Source: an uncultured Collinsella sp.
GTDB lineage: Bacteria; Actinomycetota; Coriobacteriia; Coriobacteriales; Coriobacteriaceae
NCBI GenBank assembly: GCA_959606065.1
Contig: CAUHHV010000022.1
Location: 1 to 41,657 of the forward strand
Direction of reading: 5' to 3'
Length of the DNA: 41,657 nucleotides
The first letter of the stretch is position 1; every line of letters starts with the position of its first letter. Position numbers and translations under genes: made by a program. Below, one piece after another: positions 1 through 10,343 of this stretch. The notes under the pieces were generated by a model. It worked only from the letters and a program-made list of their open reading frames with translations. It was not told where the DNA came from and ran no database searches.

Positions 1-88
1 CCTCGATCTGCTCGACGGGGTTGTTGCCGAGGGCGTTGCCGCCGAGGGCGACGACAATACGATCGGGCTTGCCAAGAGGCTTAGACAT
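1..88 (-). CDS. arcC: Carbamate kinase, N-terminal part (cut by window edge)
   Basis: Only the first 29 codons are present, running off the left edge. They read M-S-K-P-L-G-K-P-D-R and then IVVALGGNALG, followed by NNPVEQIE. The VALGGNAL stretch is the nucleotide-binding N-terminal motif of carbamate kinases, which make ATP from carbamoyl phosphate and ADP in the arginine deiminase or related pathways. The ATG at 88..86 has a good Shine-Dalgarno sequence (AGAAAGGAT) a few bases upstream. The rest of the operon lies outside the window. Another amino-acid kinase fold protein is possible but less likely given this exact motif. Confidence 0.85.
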   Translation of the reverse strand, partial: MSKPLGKPDRIVVALGGNALGNNPVEQIE

Positions 89-454
89 TGCTGGAATCCT
101 TTCTGTAAAAGGCCTACAACCCATTAATAACCCGCGTCCGTGCAATACGCGAGTTTATTAAGGTTTATATTCTCTTTATCGCTCATTTTATTCATTTTGA
201 AAATAGTTTAACGGTGAACGGTCGTTTTTACCCGCTCAGCGTAAAGAAGCCCAGCTCACACATGTTTACGTCATCTACGTGCGACTTTATTTAATTAGAG
301 CAGAGATTAGGCTGGATTATGCAAACTATATCTTTGCTAAACACATAACGGACAGCGCAATATCTTACTCGCACTATACGAGATTCTATACATTTATTAG
401 ACGAGTATGCACCCCTGCAAAAACACGGGGCTTTTCATCCAACAAAAGGGATAG
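89..454. other. AT-rich intergenic region, likely arcC promoter
   Basis: No convincing gene is seen. The stretch at about 150-215 is strongly AT-rich for this genome and probably carries the promoter for the carbamate kinase gene on the minus strand. The minus strand holds a TGAATAAAATG-like stretch (about 186-200) that faintly resembles an ArgR half-site. This is not strong enough to call an operator. Confidence 0.4.
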
Positions 455-673
455 CCAATCGCGCTTCACCCCGCGGCAAGCGGCTGTGAGTTCGCAGTAT
501 GGAACTTTACCGTCGGCTTCTGCATGAACGCTGCCGACGCCCTTTCGCTCCTGCGCGCCCAAGCAGCCGAGAACGCTAACGGCGCCACTGCCAACCTGGC
601 CACCCTCAACAACGGCGCCGCCAGCCTTTTCGCAAAGTACCGTGCTGGCTCGCTGGCTTTGAGGCCTAAGTGA
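455..673 (+). pseudogene. Remnant of an unknown gene (C-terminal fragment)
   Basis: The frame is open from 455 to the TGA at 671-673 and reads like real protein: around GCEFAVWNFTVGFCMNAADA, then SLLRAQAAENANGATANLA, ending in SLALRPK. The first ATG (524) has no ribosome binding site at usable distance, and the frame is closed by TAG at 452-454. It is therefore more likely the 3' end of a deleted gene than a working small gene. The codon use is GC-rich like the chromosome, unlike the AT-rich flanks. I do not recognise the family. Confidence 0.4.
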
Positions 674-679
674 GCTTTG

Positions 680-771
680 CTATTTGCCAATTTTTGTATG
701 ATTTGGGTCAAATCTATTTGTCAATTTTTGTATGATTAGGGGCAAATCTATTTGCCAATTTTTGTCAATGA
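680..771. repeat. 34-bp tandem repeat, about 2.7 copies, upstream of the ATPase gene
   Basis: Units start at 680, 714 and 748. Each begins CTATTTG(C/T)CAATTTTTGT. The first two units end in CAAAT, so each contains an ATTTG...CAAAT inverted pair. The third unit stops after the TTTTTGTCAATG part, and the ribosome binding site of the next gene follows directly. Their regular spacing just before a start codon suggests an operator array or a site bound by the gene's own product. That role is inference. Confidence 0.8.
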
Positions 772-780
772 GGTGTTTTA

Positions 781-2142
781 ATGCTACGCCGCAAGGTCAC
801 TGATAGGCTTTTGAGCTGGAAGAACGACTCCGATAAAGCGTTGCTTGTTACCGGTGCGCGTCAGATTGGCAAGAGCTATGCGATTCGCGCGTTTGGAAAG
901 AGCAACTACGCTTCGTATTATGAGGTCAATCTGCTACTTGATGCCGAGGCAAGAGACGTACTTGTTGGCGCTAAGAACTCCATTGACTTCATCAACCGTG
1001 TGGCCCTTCTTGCGGATGCACCGCTTGTTGAAGGAGACACGCTTATCTTCGTCGATGAGATTCAGGAGTATCCGCAGATCGTTACACTTATGAAGGCGCT
1101 GGTCGAGGACGGACGCTTTAGCTATGTCTTCTCGGGGTCTATGCTTGGGACTGAGTTTAAGGGGATCTCTTCTTTTCCGGTGGGGTATGTCGAGCACATT
1201 GTTATGCGACCGATGGATTTTGAAGAGTTCTGTTGGGCAAACAGCATCAGCGAGAATGTGCTTGCAGACATTCGCAGCTGCCTTGTCGAGAGACGTCCCG
1301 TCGAAAACTATATTCATGAGGCGATGCTCAAAAACTTTAGAGCCTATATCGTTTGCGGCGGCATGCCAGAGGTCGTTCAGAACTATATCGATTCGGGCTA
1401 TTCGCTCGTGAGAACGCGTGAGCTTCAAATTCAGCTAGTCGATCAGTACAAAAGCGATATCTCTAAATATGCATCGACTCGAGCGTTTAACGTTCGCTCC
1501 ATTTTCGAGCAAATTCCCGTTCAGCTTGAGGCGGAGTCCCATCGCTTTATCGTCTCGTCTCTAGGCGAGGGAGCTCGTCTTCAAAAATACGAGCAGGATT
1601 TCCTATGGCTGGTGAACGCAGGCGTTGGATTGATGGTCCCCCAGGTGACGGAGGCACGAAGTCCTCTCAAGAGGACGGAGAAAACGACGGCCTTTAAACT
1701 ATACGAGTCCGATACAGGTATGCTCGCATCGCGGTATCCCGGCAGCACGGCACGCGCCGTCTACCTTGACATGAAAACCCCCAACCTCGGCGGCCTCTAT
1801 GAGAACGTGGTCGCACAGGAACTCGTTGCCCTCGGAGCAGATACGTGGTACTACCAAACGCGTGAGGTCGGTGAAGTCGACTTTGTAATCGAAGGTGCCC
1901 GCGGGCATGTTGTCCCAATCGAAGTCAAATCGGGCAAGAAAGTTCGAGCACATGCAGCCCTCGACCGTTTGATGAGTGTGGGCGAGTACAAAATTCCCGA
2001 GGCCGTTGTGCTGAGCCACGAAAACCTTTGCAAAGAGGGCAAGATCCTTTACGTTCCAATCTATATGACATTCTGTCTCGATGAGTTTATGGAAAAGGAC
2101 GACCCCAACAACGATTTCTCGTTTGCACCCATATCTCTCTAG
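781..2142 (+). CDS. AAA-family ATPase with C-terminal DUF4143 domain
   Basis: A 453-residue protein of the widespread AAA_14/DUF4143 family, whose cellular role is poorly known. Residues about 18-32 hold the Walker A loop (GARQIGKS). A Walker B motif (LIFVDEIQE) lies near residue 90. The C-terminal third contains the family's nuclease-like pattern: WYYQTREVGEVDFVIE followed by PIEVKSGKK, an E-x-D...E-x-K arrangement. The ATG at 781 has the SD sequence GAGGTG seven bases upstream, inside the last copy of the 34-bp tandem repeat. The gene stands alone. Members are often found in accessory regions in several copies per genome; here the gene is next to a gene remnant and repeats. The length is normal for the family, and no damage is visible. 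Confidence 0.85.
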   Translation: MLRRKVTDRLLSWKNDSDKALLVTGARQIGKSYAIRAFGKSNYASYYEVNLLLDAEARDVLVGAKNSIDFINRVALLADAPLVEGDTLIFVDEIQEYPQIVTLMKALVEDGRFSYVFSGSMLGTEFKGISSFPVGYVEHIVMRPMDFEEFCWANSISENVLADIRSCLVERRPVENYIHEAMLKNFRAYIVCGGMPEVVQNYIDSGYSLVRTRELQIQLVDQYKSDISKYASTRAFNVRSIFEQIPVQLEAESHRFIVSSLGEGARLQKYEQDFLWLVNAGVGLMVPQVTEARSPLKRTEKTTAFKLYESDTGMLASRYPGSTARAVYLDMKTPNLGGLYENVVAQELVALGADTWYYQTREVGEVDFVIEGARGHVVPIEVKSGKKVRAHAALDRLMSVGEYKIPEAVVLSHENLCKEGKILYVPIYMTFCLDEFMEKDDPNNDFSFAPISL

Positions 2143-2170
2143 GTCATCTGAGTCCGCAAGCCAGCCCCCA

Positions 2171-2390
2171 CGCCCAAAGTACTGCGCCTTTCGCGCCAAA
2201 GGCGCGAAACAGCAAGGGGATAGAAGGCAGCGACAACCAACTCCCCCACTATGCCCAAAGTGCTGCGATGTTTCGCGCAAAGCGCGAAACAGCACTGGGG
2301 CAGCAGAAGGCCACAATCAGCTAGCCCTCCATGCCCAAAGTGGCGCGTGGTTTCGCGGCCACGCCGCGAAACAGCGACCGGGACAAGGCA
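2171..2390. repeat. Three hairpin repeats, about 81 bp apart
   Basis: Three units share the left flank GCCCAAAGT and the right flank CAGC and enclose perfect stems. Unit 1: TTTCGCGCC/GGCGCGAAA at 2189-2209. Unit 2: TTTCGCGC/GCGCGAAA at 2271-2289. Unit 3: TTTCGCGGC/GCCGCGAAA at 2351-2371. Loops are three bases. Stem bases differ between units but stay paired. Unit 2 has an extra outer stem (AGTGCTG/CAGCACT plus CCC/GGG). The starts are 82 and 80 bp apart. This looks like a REP/BIME-like family. No gene is seen in 2143-2577. Confidence 0.85.
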
Positions 2391-2442
2391 CCCCCACAGC
2401 CACGTCCTTCATTCAGCCCCACAATCCGAGGACGTAGTCGTA

Positions 2443-2568
2443 GCAGGATCTGAGGGCTAACCTTCGCGGACACTCCGCAGGACGAAAGAACCCCCGTCGC
2501 ACGTAGTGCGCAGCGGGGGTTCTTTCATGTCCGAGGACGTCCGCGAAGGTCAGCCCTCAGATCCTGCG
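2443..2568. repeat. Large inverted repeat surrounding the nifJ terminator
   Basis: The outer arms 2443-2472 and 2539-2568 pair with one mismatch (GCAGGATCTGAGGGCT against AGCCCTCAGATCCTGC, then CCTTCGCGGAC against GTCCGCGAAGG). An unpaired segment of about 12 bases follows on each side, and then the terminator stem at 2484-2527. The whole structure could extrude as a cruciform of about 125 bp just beyond the nifJ stop codon. Confidence 0.85.
2484..2527 (-). terminator. Intrinsic terminator of nifJ
   Basis: The stem GAAAGAACCCCCG/CGGGGGTTCTTTC has a 17-base loop that itself contains a GCAC/GTGC pairing. Read from the minus strand, the right half of the stem ends in the natural run of the stem; there is no long pure U tract. 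It lies 51 bases beyond the nifJ stop codon. Confidence 0.75.
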
Positions 2569-2577
2569 GTGGGAGAC

Positions 2578-6117
<3,540 letters not shown>

Positions 6118-6594
6118 ATACCCCTCTCCTCTCATATAGGTATACAGGCCCCGGCGATCGCCGGGATGTTGGCGTGATGGGATTTTCGCTGTTGCTTCCA
6201 ATCATCTGGCAGGCAGGCTCAGCAGCAGGTACATGGCGTGGAGAGAAGGCATGCCGAGGCGAGGAGGGCTGCACGCGCTCCACAAGCCCAGCTACCCGTC
6301 TTGCACATGACCGAGCGCCGCAAAGGCCGCATGCCGGATGCTCCCGGGCACGCCCCGGCGATGGGAAGCGCCCGCAACGGAAATCCGCATGCGGGTTTAT
6401 TGTACCCCGCCGTCAAGTGTAATTTCGGCAAATATAGGCGGGCGGTAAAGGTTTACCTTGGGTGACCATCAAGGGCAAAATTGATCCTTCCGTCACCGAG
6501 GGACCAAATGGCAGCTGCGGTGAAATAGGAACTGTTTTTGCCGGCCGTAGCCTTAAACAGCCCCTATTTCACCGCAACTTATTTAGGAGATGAG
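6118..6594. other. nifJ leader and promoter region
   Basis: No gene is seen in these 477 bases. A 16-bp perfect palindrome (CCCGGCGATCGCCGGG, 6150-6165) lies 33 bases upstream of the nifJ start and could be an operator or a leader hairpin. A TACAAT -10-like box on the minus strand (6404..6399) would give a leader of about 270 bases, but it has no good -35 box. The right end holds the inverted repeat at 6516-6576. Confidence 0.5.
6516..6576. repeat. Inverted repeat beyond the truncated FHA gene
   Basis: Arms TGCGGTGAAATAGG (6516-6529) and CCTATTTCACCGCA (6563-6576) pair perfectly over 14 bp. After a 2x2 mismatch the stem continues with CTGTTT/AAACAG, leaving a loop of about 17 bases. It lies about 20 bases beyond the stop of the truncated FHA gene and may act as its terminator. 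No U tract follows on either strand, so a REP-like element is equally possible. Confidence 0.75.
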
Positions 6595-7089
6595 TCAGAG
6601 GGCGCCGAGGAGGATGGCGTAGGTTGTGGATTCTCCGAGCTTGAGCTCGTCACCGGGGTTGAGCTGGGCGGAGCGGCCGGGCTCGACCTGGGTGCAGACG
6701 TTCGTCGCGTCGTTTACCACCACGGTTCCGTTGGTGGACGACAGGTCCTCAACGTACCAGACATTTTGGTCATCGCACCACACGTGGGCATGGCGAGCCG
6801 AAACGTCATCGCCCACATCGGTGATGCCGCCCTCCCCCGTTGCCAGCGCGCCGATCTCGACGCCTTCCTCACTCGGCTGAATCCAGCGCGGGACGCTCAC
6901 CGCGTAGCCGTTTTGCACGCGCAGCAGTCCCAGCGGATGCGCCGGCGCGACCTCGTGCTCGCCCGACTTGGAACCAAGGCGGGCGTGAGAGCAAACGGCA
7001 TAGGGAACGAATCTTGCGGATGTACTCCTCGACGTCAGGCAGGTAAGCCCCACGAAGTCACCGGGGAGGCCCAAGCGGCCCGGCACCAC
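6595..7089 (-). pseudogene. 5'-truncated copy of the FHA-domain gene
   Basis: From about residue 44 on, this 164-codon frame is nearly the same protein as the C-terminal 140 residues of the FHA protein at 13265-14203: APAHPLGLLRVQN, then PRWIQPSE, GVEIGALATGEG, DVGDDVSARHAH, EDLSSTNGTVVV, and the end LGESTTYAIL-x-GAL. At DNA level the two copies are roughly 85% alike over about 365 bp by eye. The first 43 codons do not match the paralogue. A different frame just upstream (about 6985-7055) reads coding-like (AYLPDVEEYIRKI), which suggests frameshift and decay. The N-terminal 170 residues of the full-length gene are missing here. An isolated FHA phosphopeptide-binding module could still be made, but no ribosome binding site is obvious. 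Confidence 0.75.
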
Positions 7090-7517
7090 TTCCAGATTCT
7101 GACCAGGGCGAGTCGTTCGCCGGTGGCTGAAGGCTCGCTCCCACCCAAAAGGGGAGATTCGCGTTGTTCCCCAATCGCTCTCGCATCTTTCATTTTGCTC
7201 GAGGTGGGCTATAAAAACTTTCCTGGTGAAAGGCGGCGATTGGTTTCCTTTCTTTCTAGAGGAGCGCGCCTGTAATCTGTTTTCATCCTAAATCAAGTTG
7301 AGATCGGACCTTCCAGAGGCAAGTCGACTCAAACTGCGAGGCTCCATGTTGGAATAAAGAGCGCTGTCGAAGTGCCAACAACACAAAGCTTGCCAGTCTC
7401 AAATAGAACCTTTTGGGAGTCCGATTGGGCCGCACACCGAATCCCCGCTGGTGGTTTTTTATAGCTGCGTAACAATAAACAAGGTTAGTGCCAGTCCAGC
7501 ATGAAATTGAGGAACGT
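7090..7517. other. Intergenic region before the RiPP locus
   Basis: No gene is supported here. The DNA shifts from GC-rich to AT-richer from about 7190 onward, marking the left edge of the accessory cassette. The upstream part may contain decayed coding sequence of the truncated FHA gene. The promoter of the maturase gene must lie here (TTTTTTATAG at about 7455-7464 is AT-rich), but I cannot fix its -10 and -35 boxes. Confidence 0.4.
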
Positions 7518-8876
7518 ATGCATTTTTTCTCAGTAAGTGATCGTCGTTACTGCTTCGATGAGGTCACTCGCAATTGCTTTCAGGTTGACCAAGCATCAGA
7601 AGATGCGCTTCGCATATTTGAAGCATCGGGAAGAACGGTCAACTCGAAGTTGCTAACAAAGTCACTTGCTGCGAAAGGCTACGACCAAACGACCATAGCA
7701 GAACTTGAAGACGACATTGATGAGTATCAACGATTGTCTGAGCGGACTTTCTTAACAAAAGACACGCCTCGAAAACTTAGATCCATCGAACTCCACGTTT
7801 CACATGCATGCAACCTTGGTTGTAGTTACTGTTTTGCCGGTAAAGGAGATTATGGAACGTCTCCTCTGCTGATGACAGACGAGATAGCCTTCAAGGCGGT
7901 CGACTACCTCGTCGCAAGTTCATCGGAAAACGAAACGCTTGCAATCGTCTTTTTTGGTGGGGAACCCATGATTAACGAGCCGCTGATATGGAAAACGGTC
8001 GACTATTCAAAAAGAATATACCCCAATAGAAACTTTACCTATTCTATTACGACCAACGGAACGCTTTTGAATGACACTGCTGTGAATTCTTTCAAGGAGC
8101 ACGGGTTTTCTGTTCTGATTAGTCTCGATGGTACAGGATGCAAGCACGATGCATCGCGCCCGTACAAGACGGGAGGCGGCTCTTTCTCCGATATCGACAA
8201 AAACGTTCGTCGTTTTTCCGAGTCGTTCCCCTTCGGCGCAAGAGCGACCTTAACAAATAATAACTGTAACCTTGTTGAAGACTATCTTCAGTTTAAAGAG
8301 ATGGGCTTCAGAAGGATTTACTTCTCGCCCGTGAGCTCATTCGATGAGAATATCAAACTCGACGAACACTCATTAAACAAAATCAGGGCGGGCCTAATAG
8401 ATTTGGCGGATCAATATCTCAAACAGATTGATCAAGGGGAAAAGCCCTTGTTTAGAACATTGAAAACTGCAGTTGATTTGATTATGAGCAACAGGATCGC
8501 CTTTGTCGGATGCGGGGCTGGCAGGCGTTTTATTTCCGTGACTCCCGAAGGGGACGTATACCCCTGTCACAGGTTTGTCGGGATGATGCGATTCAAAATG
8601 GGCAACATCGTCACCGGAATTGACGAAACTAGGTATATTGAAAACTGGAGTCAGGGTGTCGAAAAAAGAATTGACTGTACGGACTGTTGGGCTCGGTCTT
8701 TCTGTGGTGGGGGCTGTAGCTGGGAGGCTGCAGACGAGCACGGCTACTTGCCCAAGAGTCTACACCCTGCATCATGTGAATATAGAAAAATGTGCTACGA
8801 GATGGCTTTTGACCTTATTTCCCGCCACTCATCTTCGCAGGAGAAAAATCAACGAGAAGCTACTGTATCGGAATAA
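7518..8876 (+). CDS. Radical SAM/SPASM peptide maturase (RiPP thioether-type)
   Basis: A 452-residue radical SAM enzyme predicted to modify the two Cys-rich peptides encoded just downstream. The N-terminal about 90 residues (HFFSVSDRRYCFDEV...) resemble the leader-binding module of SPASM peptide maturases. The SAM 4Fe-4S motif is C98-NLG-C102-SY-C105, followed by FFGGEPMIN. The SPASM region has Cys at 332 (GCGAGRRF), 350 (YPCHRF), 387, 390, 396 and 400 (CTDCWARSFCGGGC), with further Cys after them; this is the set used for two auxiliary clusters. The frame is open from a GTG at 7488. I prefer ATG 7518, which has SD GAGGA just upstream and gives the family-typical N-terminus. Related enzymes include the SCIFF and freyrasin maturases. 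The DNA is markedly AT-richer than the flanking chromosome. Confidence 0.9.
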   Translation: MHFFSVSDRRYCFDEVTRNCFQVDQASEDALRIFEASGRTVNSKLLTKSLAAKGYDQTTIAELEDDIDEYQRLSERTFLTKDTPRKLRSIELHVSHACNLGCSYCFAGKGDYGTSPLLMTDEIAFKAVDYLVASSSENETLAIVFFGGEPMINEPLIWKTVDYSKRIYPNRNFTYSITTNGTLLNDTAVNSFKEHGFSVLISLDGTGCKHDASRPYKTGGGSFSDIDKNVRRFSESFPFGARATLTNNNCNLVEDYLQFKEMGFRRIYFSPVSSFDENIKLDEHSLNKIRAGLIDLADQYLKQIDQGEKPLFRTLKTAVDLIMSNRIAFVGCGAGRRFISVTPEGDVYPCHRFVGMMRFKMGNIVTGIDETRYIENWSQGVEKRIDCTDCWARSFCGGGCSWEAADEHGYLPKSLHPASCEYRKMCYEMAFDLISRHSSSQEKNQREATVSE

Positions 8877-9001
8877 GCGGTTCAGCGCATTGCTGTCACC
8901 ATTGTGGAGGTGTTCGTTCTTCTGATTACCGTCTGCGAAGCTTATTGCTACGTTCGCCGAAACCATTCTAGAAATATGGTGAACTAGACATCTTGGTTTG
9001 T

Positions 9002-9007
9002 TATACA
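9002..9007 (+). promoter_or_regulatory. Possible -10 box for the precursor peptide genes
   Basis: TATACA stands 39 bases before the first precursor start codon, in a 169-base gap after the maturase gene. The -35 region is unclear. A separate promoter would allow more peptide than enzyme to be made, as is usual in RiPP loci. This is inference from position and sequence only. Confidence 0.3.
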
Positions 9008-9045
9008 CAATATTGAGGTTTTTCTGCACTCAAAGGGAGGTAGTC

Positions 9046-9249
9046 GTGAAGCATATTCATCCGATTAATCCAGGAAGTGGCGACGAGGCAGGCGTGAAGC
9101 CGATGTCTTTTGACTGCCTCTTGGGCATTACTGACATCTGTACTGTTTATGATAAAGCAGATGGCTGTGGTGCATACGATTACTGCGACTATGACATGGA
9201 TGGCGGCAGCATCTGCGTTGTAGATCACTGTGGCATTGATCAAACGTAG
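9046..9249 (+). CDS. Cys/Asp-rich RiPP precursor peptide 1
   Basis: A 67-residue peptide starting MKHIHPINPGSGDE, with a strong SD (AAAGGGAGGT) five bases before the GTG start. The C-terminal 45 residues hold six Cys, each with an Asp after it: C24...D30, C32-TVY-D36, C41-GAY-D45, C47-DY-D50, C57-VV-D60 and C62-GI-D65. The first part lacks Cys and looks like a leader. The peptide aligns with precursor 2 in its start (MKHIHP), in the DIC-x2-(Y/F)D block and in the order of the six Cys. Two spacings are exactly Cys-X3-Asp, the pattern in which radical SAM enzymes such as PapB form Cys-to-Asp thioether links. It is the first of two tandem precursors directly after the maturase gene. Confidence 0.85.
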   Translation: MKHIHPINPGSGDEAGVKPMSFDCLLGITDICTVYDKADGCGAYDYCDYDMDGGSICVVDHCGIDQT

Positions 9250-9279
9250 TCTCTAATTGGATTAAGGTGAGGAGCTGTT

Positions 9280-9459
9280 ATGAAGCATATCCATCCTGTT
9301 GGTTCAAATGAACATACTCCCGTTGAGCCTTGTTGTCTTGGAGTTGATATATGCAATTTTTACGACATCGCCGAGTGCCCTGTTGCGGATTGGTGCTATG
9401 TCGATAAAGAATCAAGCTGTGTTTTGCCAGCAGATTGGTGCGATCCAGTTGACGAGTAG
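9280..9459 (+). CDS. Cys/Asp-rich RiPP precursor peptide 2
   Basis: A 59-residue peptide starting MKHIHPVGSNEH, with SD GGTGAGGAG seven bases before the ATG and 30 bases after precursor 1. It has seven Cys, six of which align with precursor 1: C19-LGV-D23, C25-NFY-D29, C33-PVA-D37, C39-YV-D42, C47-VLPA-D52 and C54-DPV-D58. Four of these are exact Cys-X3-Asp spacings; C18 is extra. Together with the adjacent SPASM enzyme this suggests a ranthipeptide-type product with up to six side-chain thioether rings. No GG or other leader cleavage site is obvious. A metal-binding cysteine-rich peptide is the main alternative. Confidence 0.85.
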   Translation: MKHIHPVGSNEHTPVEPCCLGVDICNFYDIAECPVADWCYVDKESSCVLPADWCDPVDE

Positions 9460-9538
9460 TTTTTGTGTCTAGGAACTATTTGGTCCAATTCAAAATAAGA
9501 TGGGGACAAATACCAAAATCTCGTGTCTGGGAGGAGTT

Positions 9539-9646
9539 ATGCCATTATTGCAAGGTCTCGTTGGATTAACCTTTGTACTTGCTTTATATCTGGCACCTTT
9601 TTTATTGTTATTCTTCATTATCCGATTCTTTCTTCGGAAAAAATAG
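9539..9646 (+). CDS. 35-residue single-span membrane peptide
   Basis: A short gene with a strong SD (GGGAGGAG) six bases before its ATG, 79 bases after precursor 2. The product MPLLQGLVGLTF... is almost entirely hydrophobic from residue 5 to 30 and ends RFFLRKK, so it should be a single membrane helix with a positively charged cytoplasmic end. There are no Cys. It has no homologue I recognise. Its place at the end of the precursor cluster suggests an immunity peptide or a small partner of the exporter. A holin- or toxin-like peptide is an alternative. The start, ribosome site and length all support a real gene. Confidence 0.7.
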   Translation: MPLLQGLVGLTFVLALYLAPFLLLFFIIRFFLRKK

Positions 9647-9715
9647 GAGTATCACGCAAACATTAGCGTAGCTTTCTTCCAATATGAGCCGAGCATTGGC
9701 AAGTGGAATAAGAAG

Positions 9716-9750
9716 CCCGACCGTTCGTCACATGAAAGTGATCGGACGGG
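9716..9750 (+). terminator. Hairpin after the RiPP operon
   Basis: An imperfect stem CCCG-x-CCG...CGG-x-CGGG with a GTCAC/GTGA-like inner part closes near 9731-9740 and is followed by TCTCTCAATTT. It lies about 70 bases after the small membrane peptide gene and is the most likely transcription end. Confidence 0.55.
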
Positions 9751-9763
9751 TCTCTCAATTTAA

Positions 9764-9794
9764 CCCGGGCCGCCACCCATAGCGGCTTTCCGGG
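9764..9794 (+). terminator. Second hairpin after the RiPP operon
   Basis: The outer stem CCCGG/CCGGG and inner stem GCCGC/GCGGC are separated by a three-base bulge, and CGTATTTT follows. It would back up the first terminator. Confidence 0.45.
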
Positions 9795-9849
9795 CGTATT
9801 TTCGGTGCAAAGCAATCGTCAGTTTAATCCTATGCGTCGATACCGCATT

Positions 9850-9975
9850 TCATTTGTTCGGCTCGTATTCTACGGCCTTGTAACCCTCGCACTCTCCGGC
9901 AAACGGATTGAACACGAAGGCAGAGATGATGTGTGCGTGGACATCGAGGCTGCTGTAGGCAACATACTGGGGCAT
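9850..9975 (-). pseudogene. 41-codon remnant of an unknown gene
   Basis: The minus frame reads MPQYVAYSSLDVHAHIISA, then FVFNPFAGECEGYKAVEYE, then PNK and a stop. It looks like protein-coding sequence, but it is short, has no ribosome binding site and sits alone between the RiPP operon and the exporter gene. It is probably the surviving 3' end of a gene removed when this region was rearranged. The family is unknown to me. Confidence 0.4.
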
Positions 9976-10343
9976 GGACCCCCGCTGCGCGTGGCATGCG
10001 GCCCGGCATATTCATTGCCGTCCAACCCCGTGTAGTTGCAGCAAAGGGTGGAACCTCAATGCTCAGCTCATGTTGTCCGTGGGACACGAGAATTGTAAGT
10101 ACACTTTGGTGTGATTCTCACGATGATACTGAGCCACCTGGAATAAGATACGTCGCGACAACACTTCGCTTCACCTCTGTCTCGACAAGACAACGTAGAC
10201 TAAAGTTTCCTTTAGTAAGAGAATGAGAACTATATCTGAAAGCGTTGCGATGGCGTGAAGGCACCGAGTCCGAACCGACTGAATGCTACGTGCATCTGCA
10301 TCGCTTTTTTGTTATCTCTGTCAGTTGGGTAGCACTACACTTG
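9976..10343. other. Intergenic region with small hairpins
   Basis: No gene is seen. ACTAAAG-TTTC-CTTTAGT (10199-10216) is a perfect 7-bp hairpin. The pair GCGATG (10247-10252) / CATCGC (10299-10304), followed by six T, could act as a weak plus-strand terminator. It lies between two convergent transcription units. Confidence 0.4.

Noticed and set aside
279..527. 82-codon plus-strand frame
   Set aside because: No ribosome site; its composition follows the AT-rich intergenic DNA, and its end overlaps in another frame with the coding-like remnant at 455-673.
2171..2390. Possible CRISPR array
   Set aside because: Only three units, repeats vary in sequence, each unit is itself a hairpin, and no cas genes are present.
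6538..7275. A 245-codon plus-strand open frame
   Set aside because: Antisense to the truncated FHA copy; the same shadow appears opposite the full-length FHA gene, so it reflects the other strand.
9001..9243. An 80-codon minus-strand frame opposite precursor 1
   Set aside because: Precursor 1 has a strong ribosome site, aligns with precursor 2 and follows the maturase; the antisense frame has none of these.
10240..10310. GGCACCGAGTC next to a T-run, resembling the end of a Cas9 tracrRNA
   Set aside because: There is no repeat array, no cas gene and no further tracrRNA-like pairing; the match is short and most likely chance.
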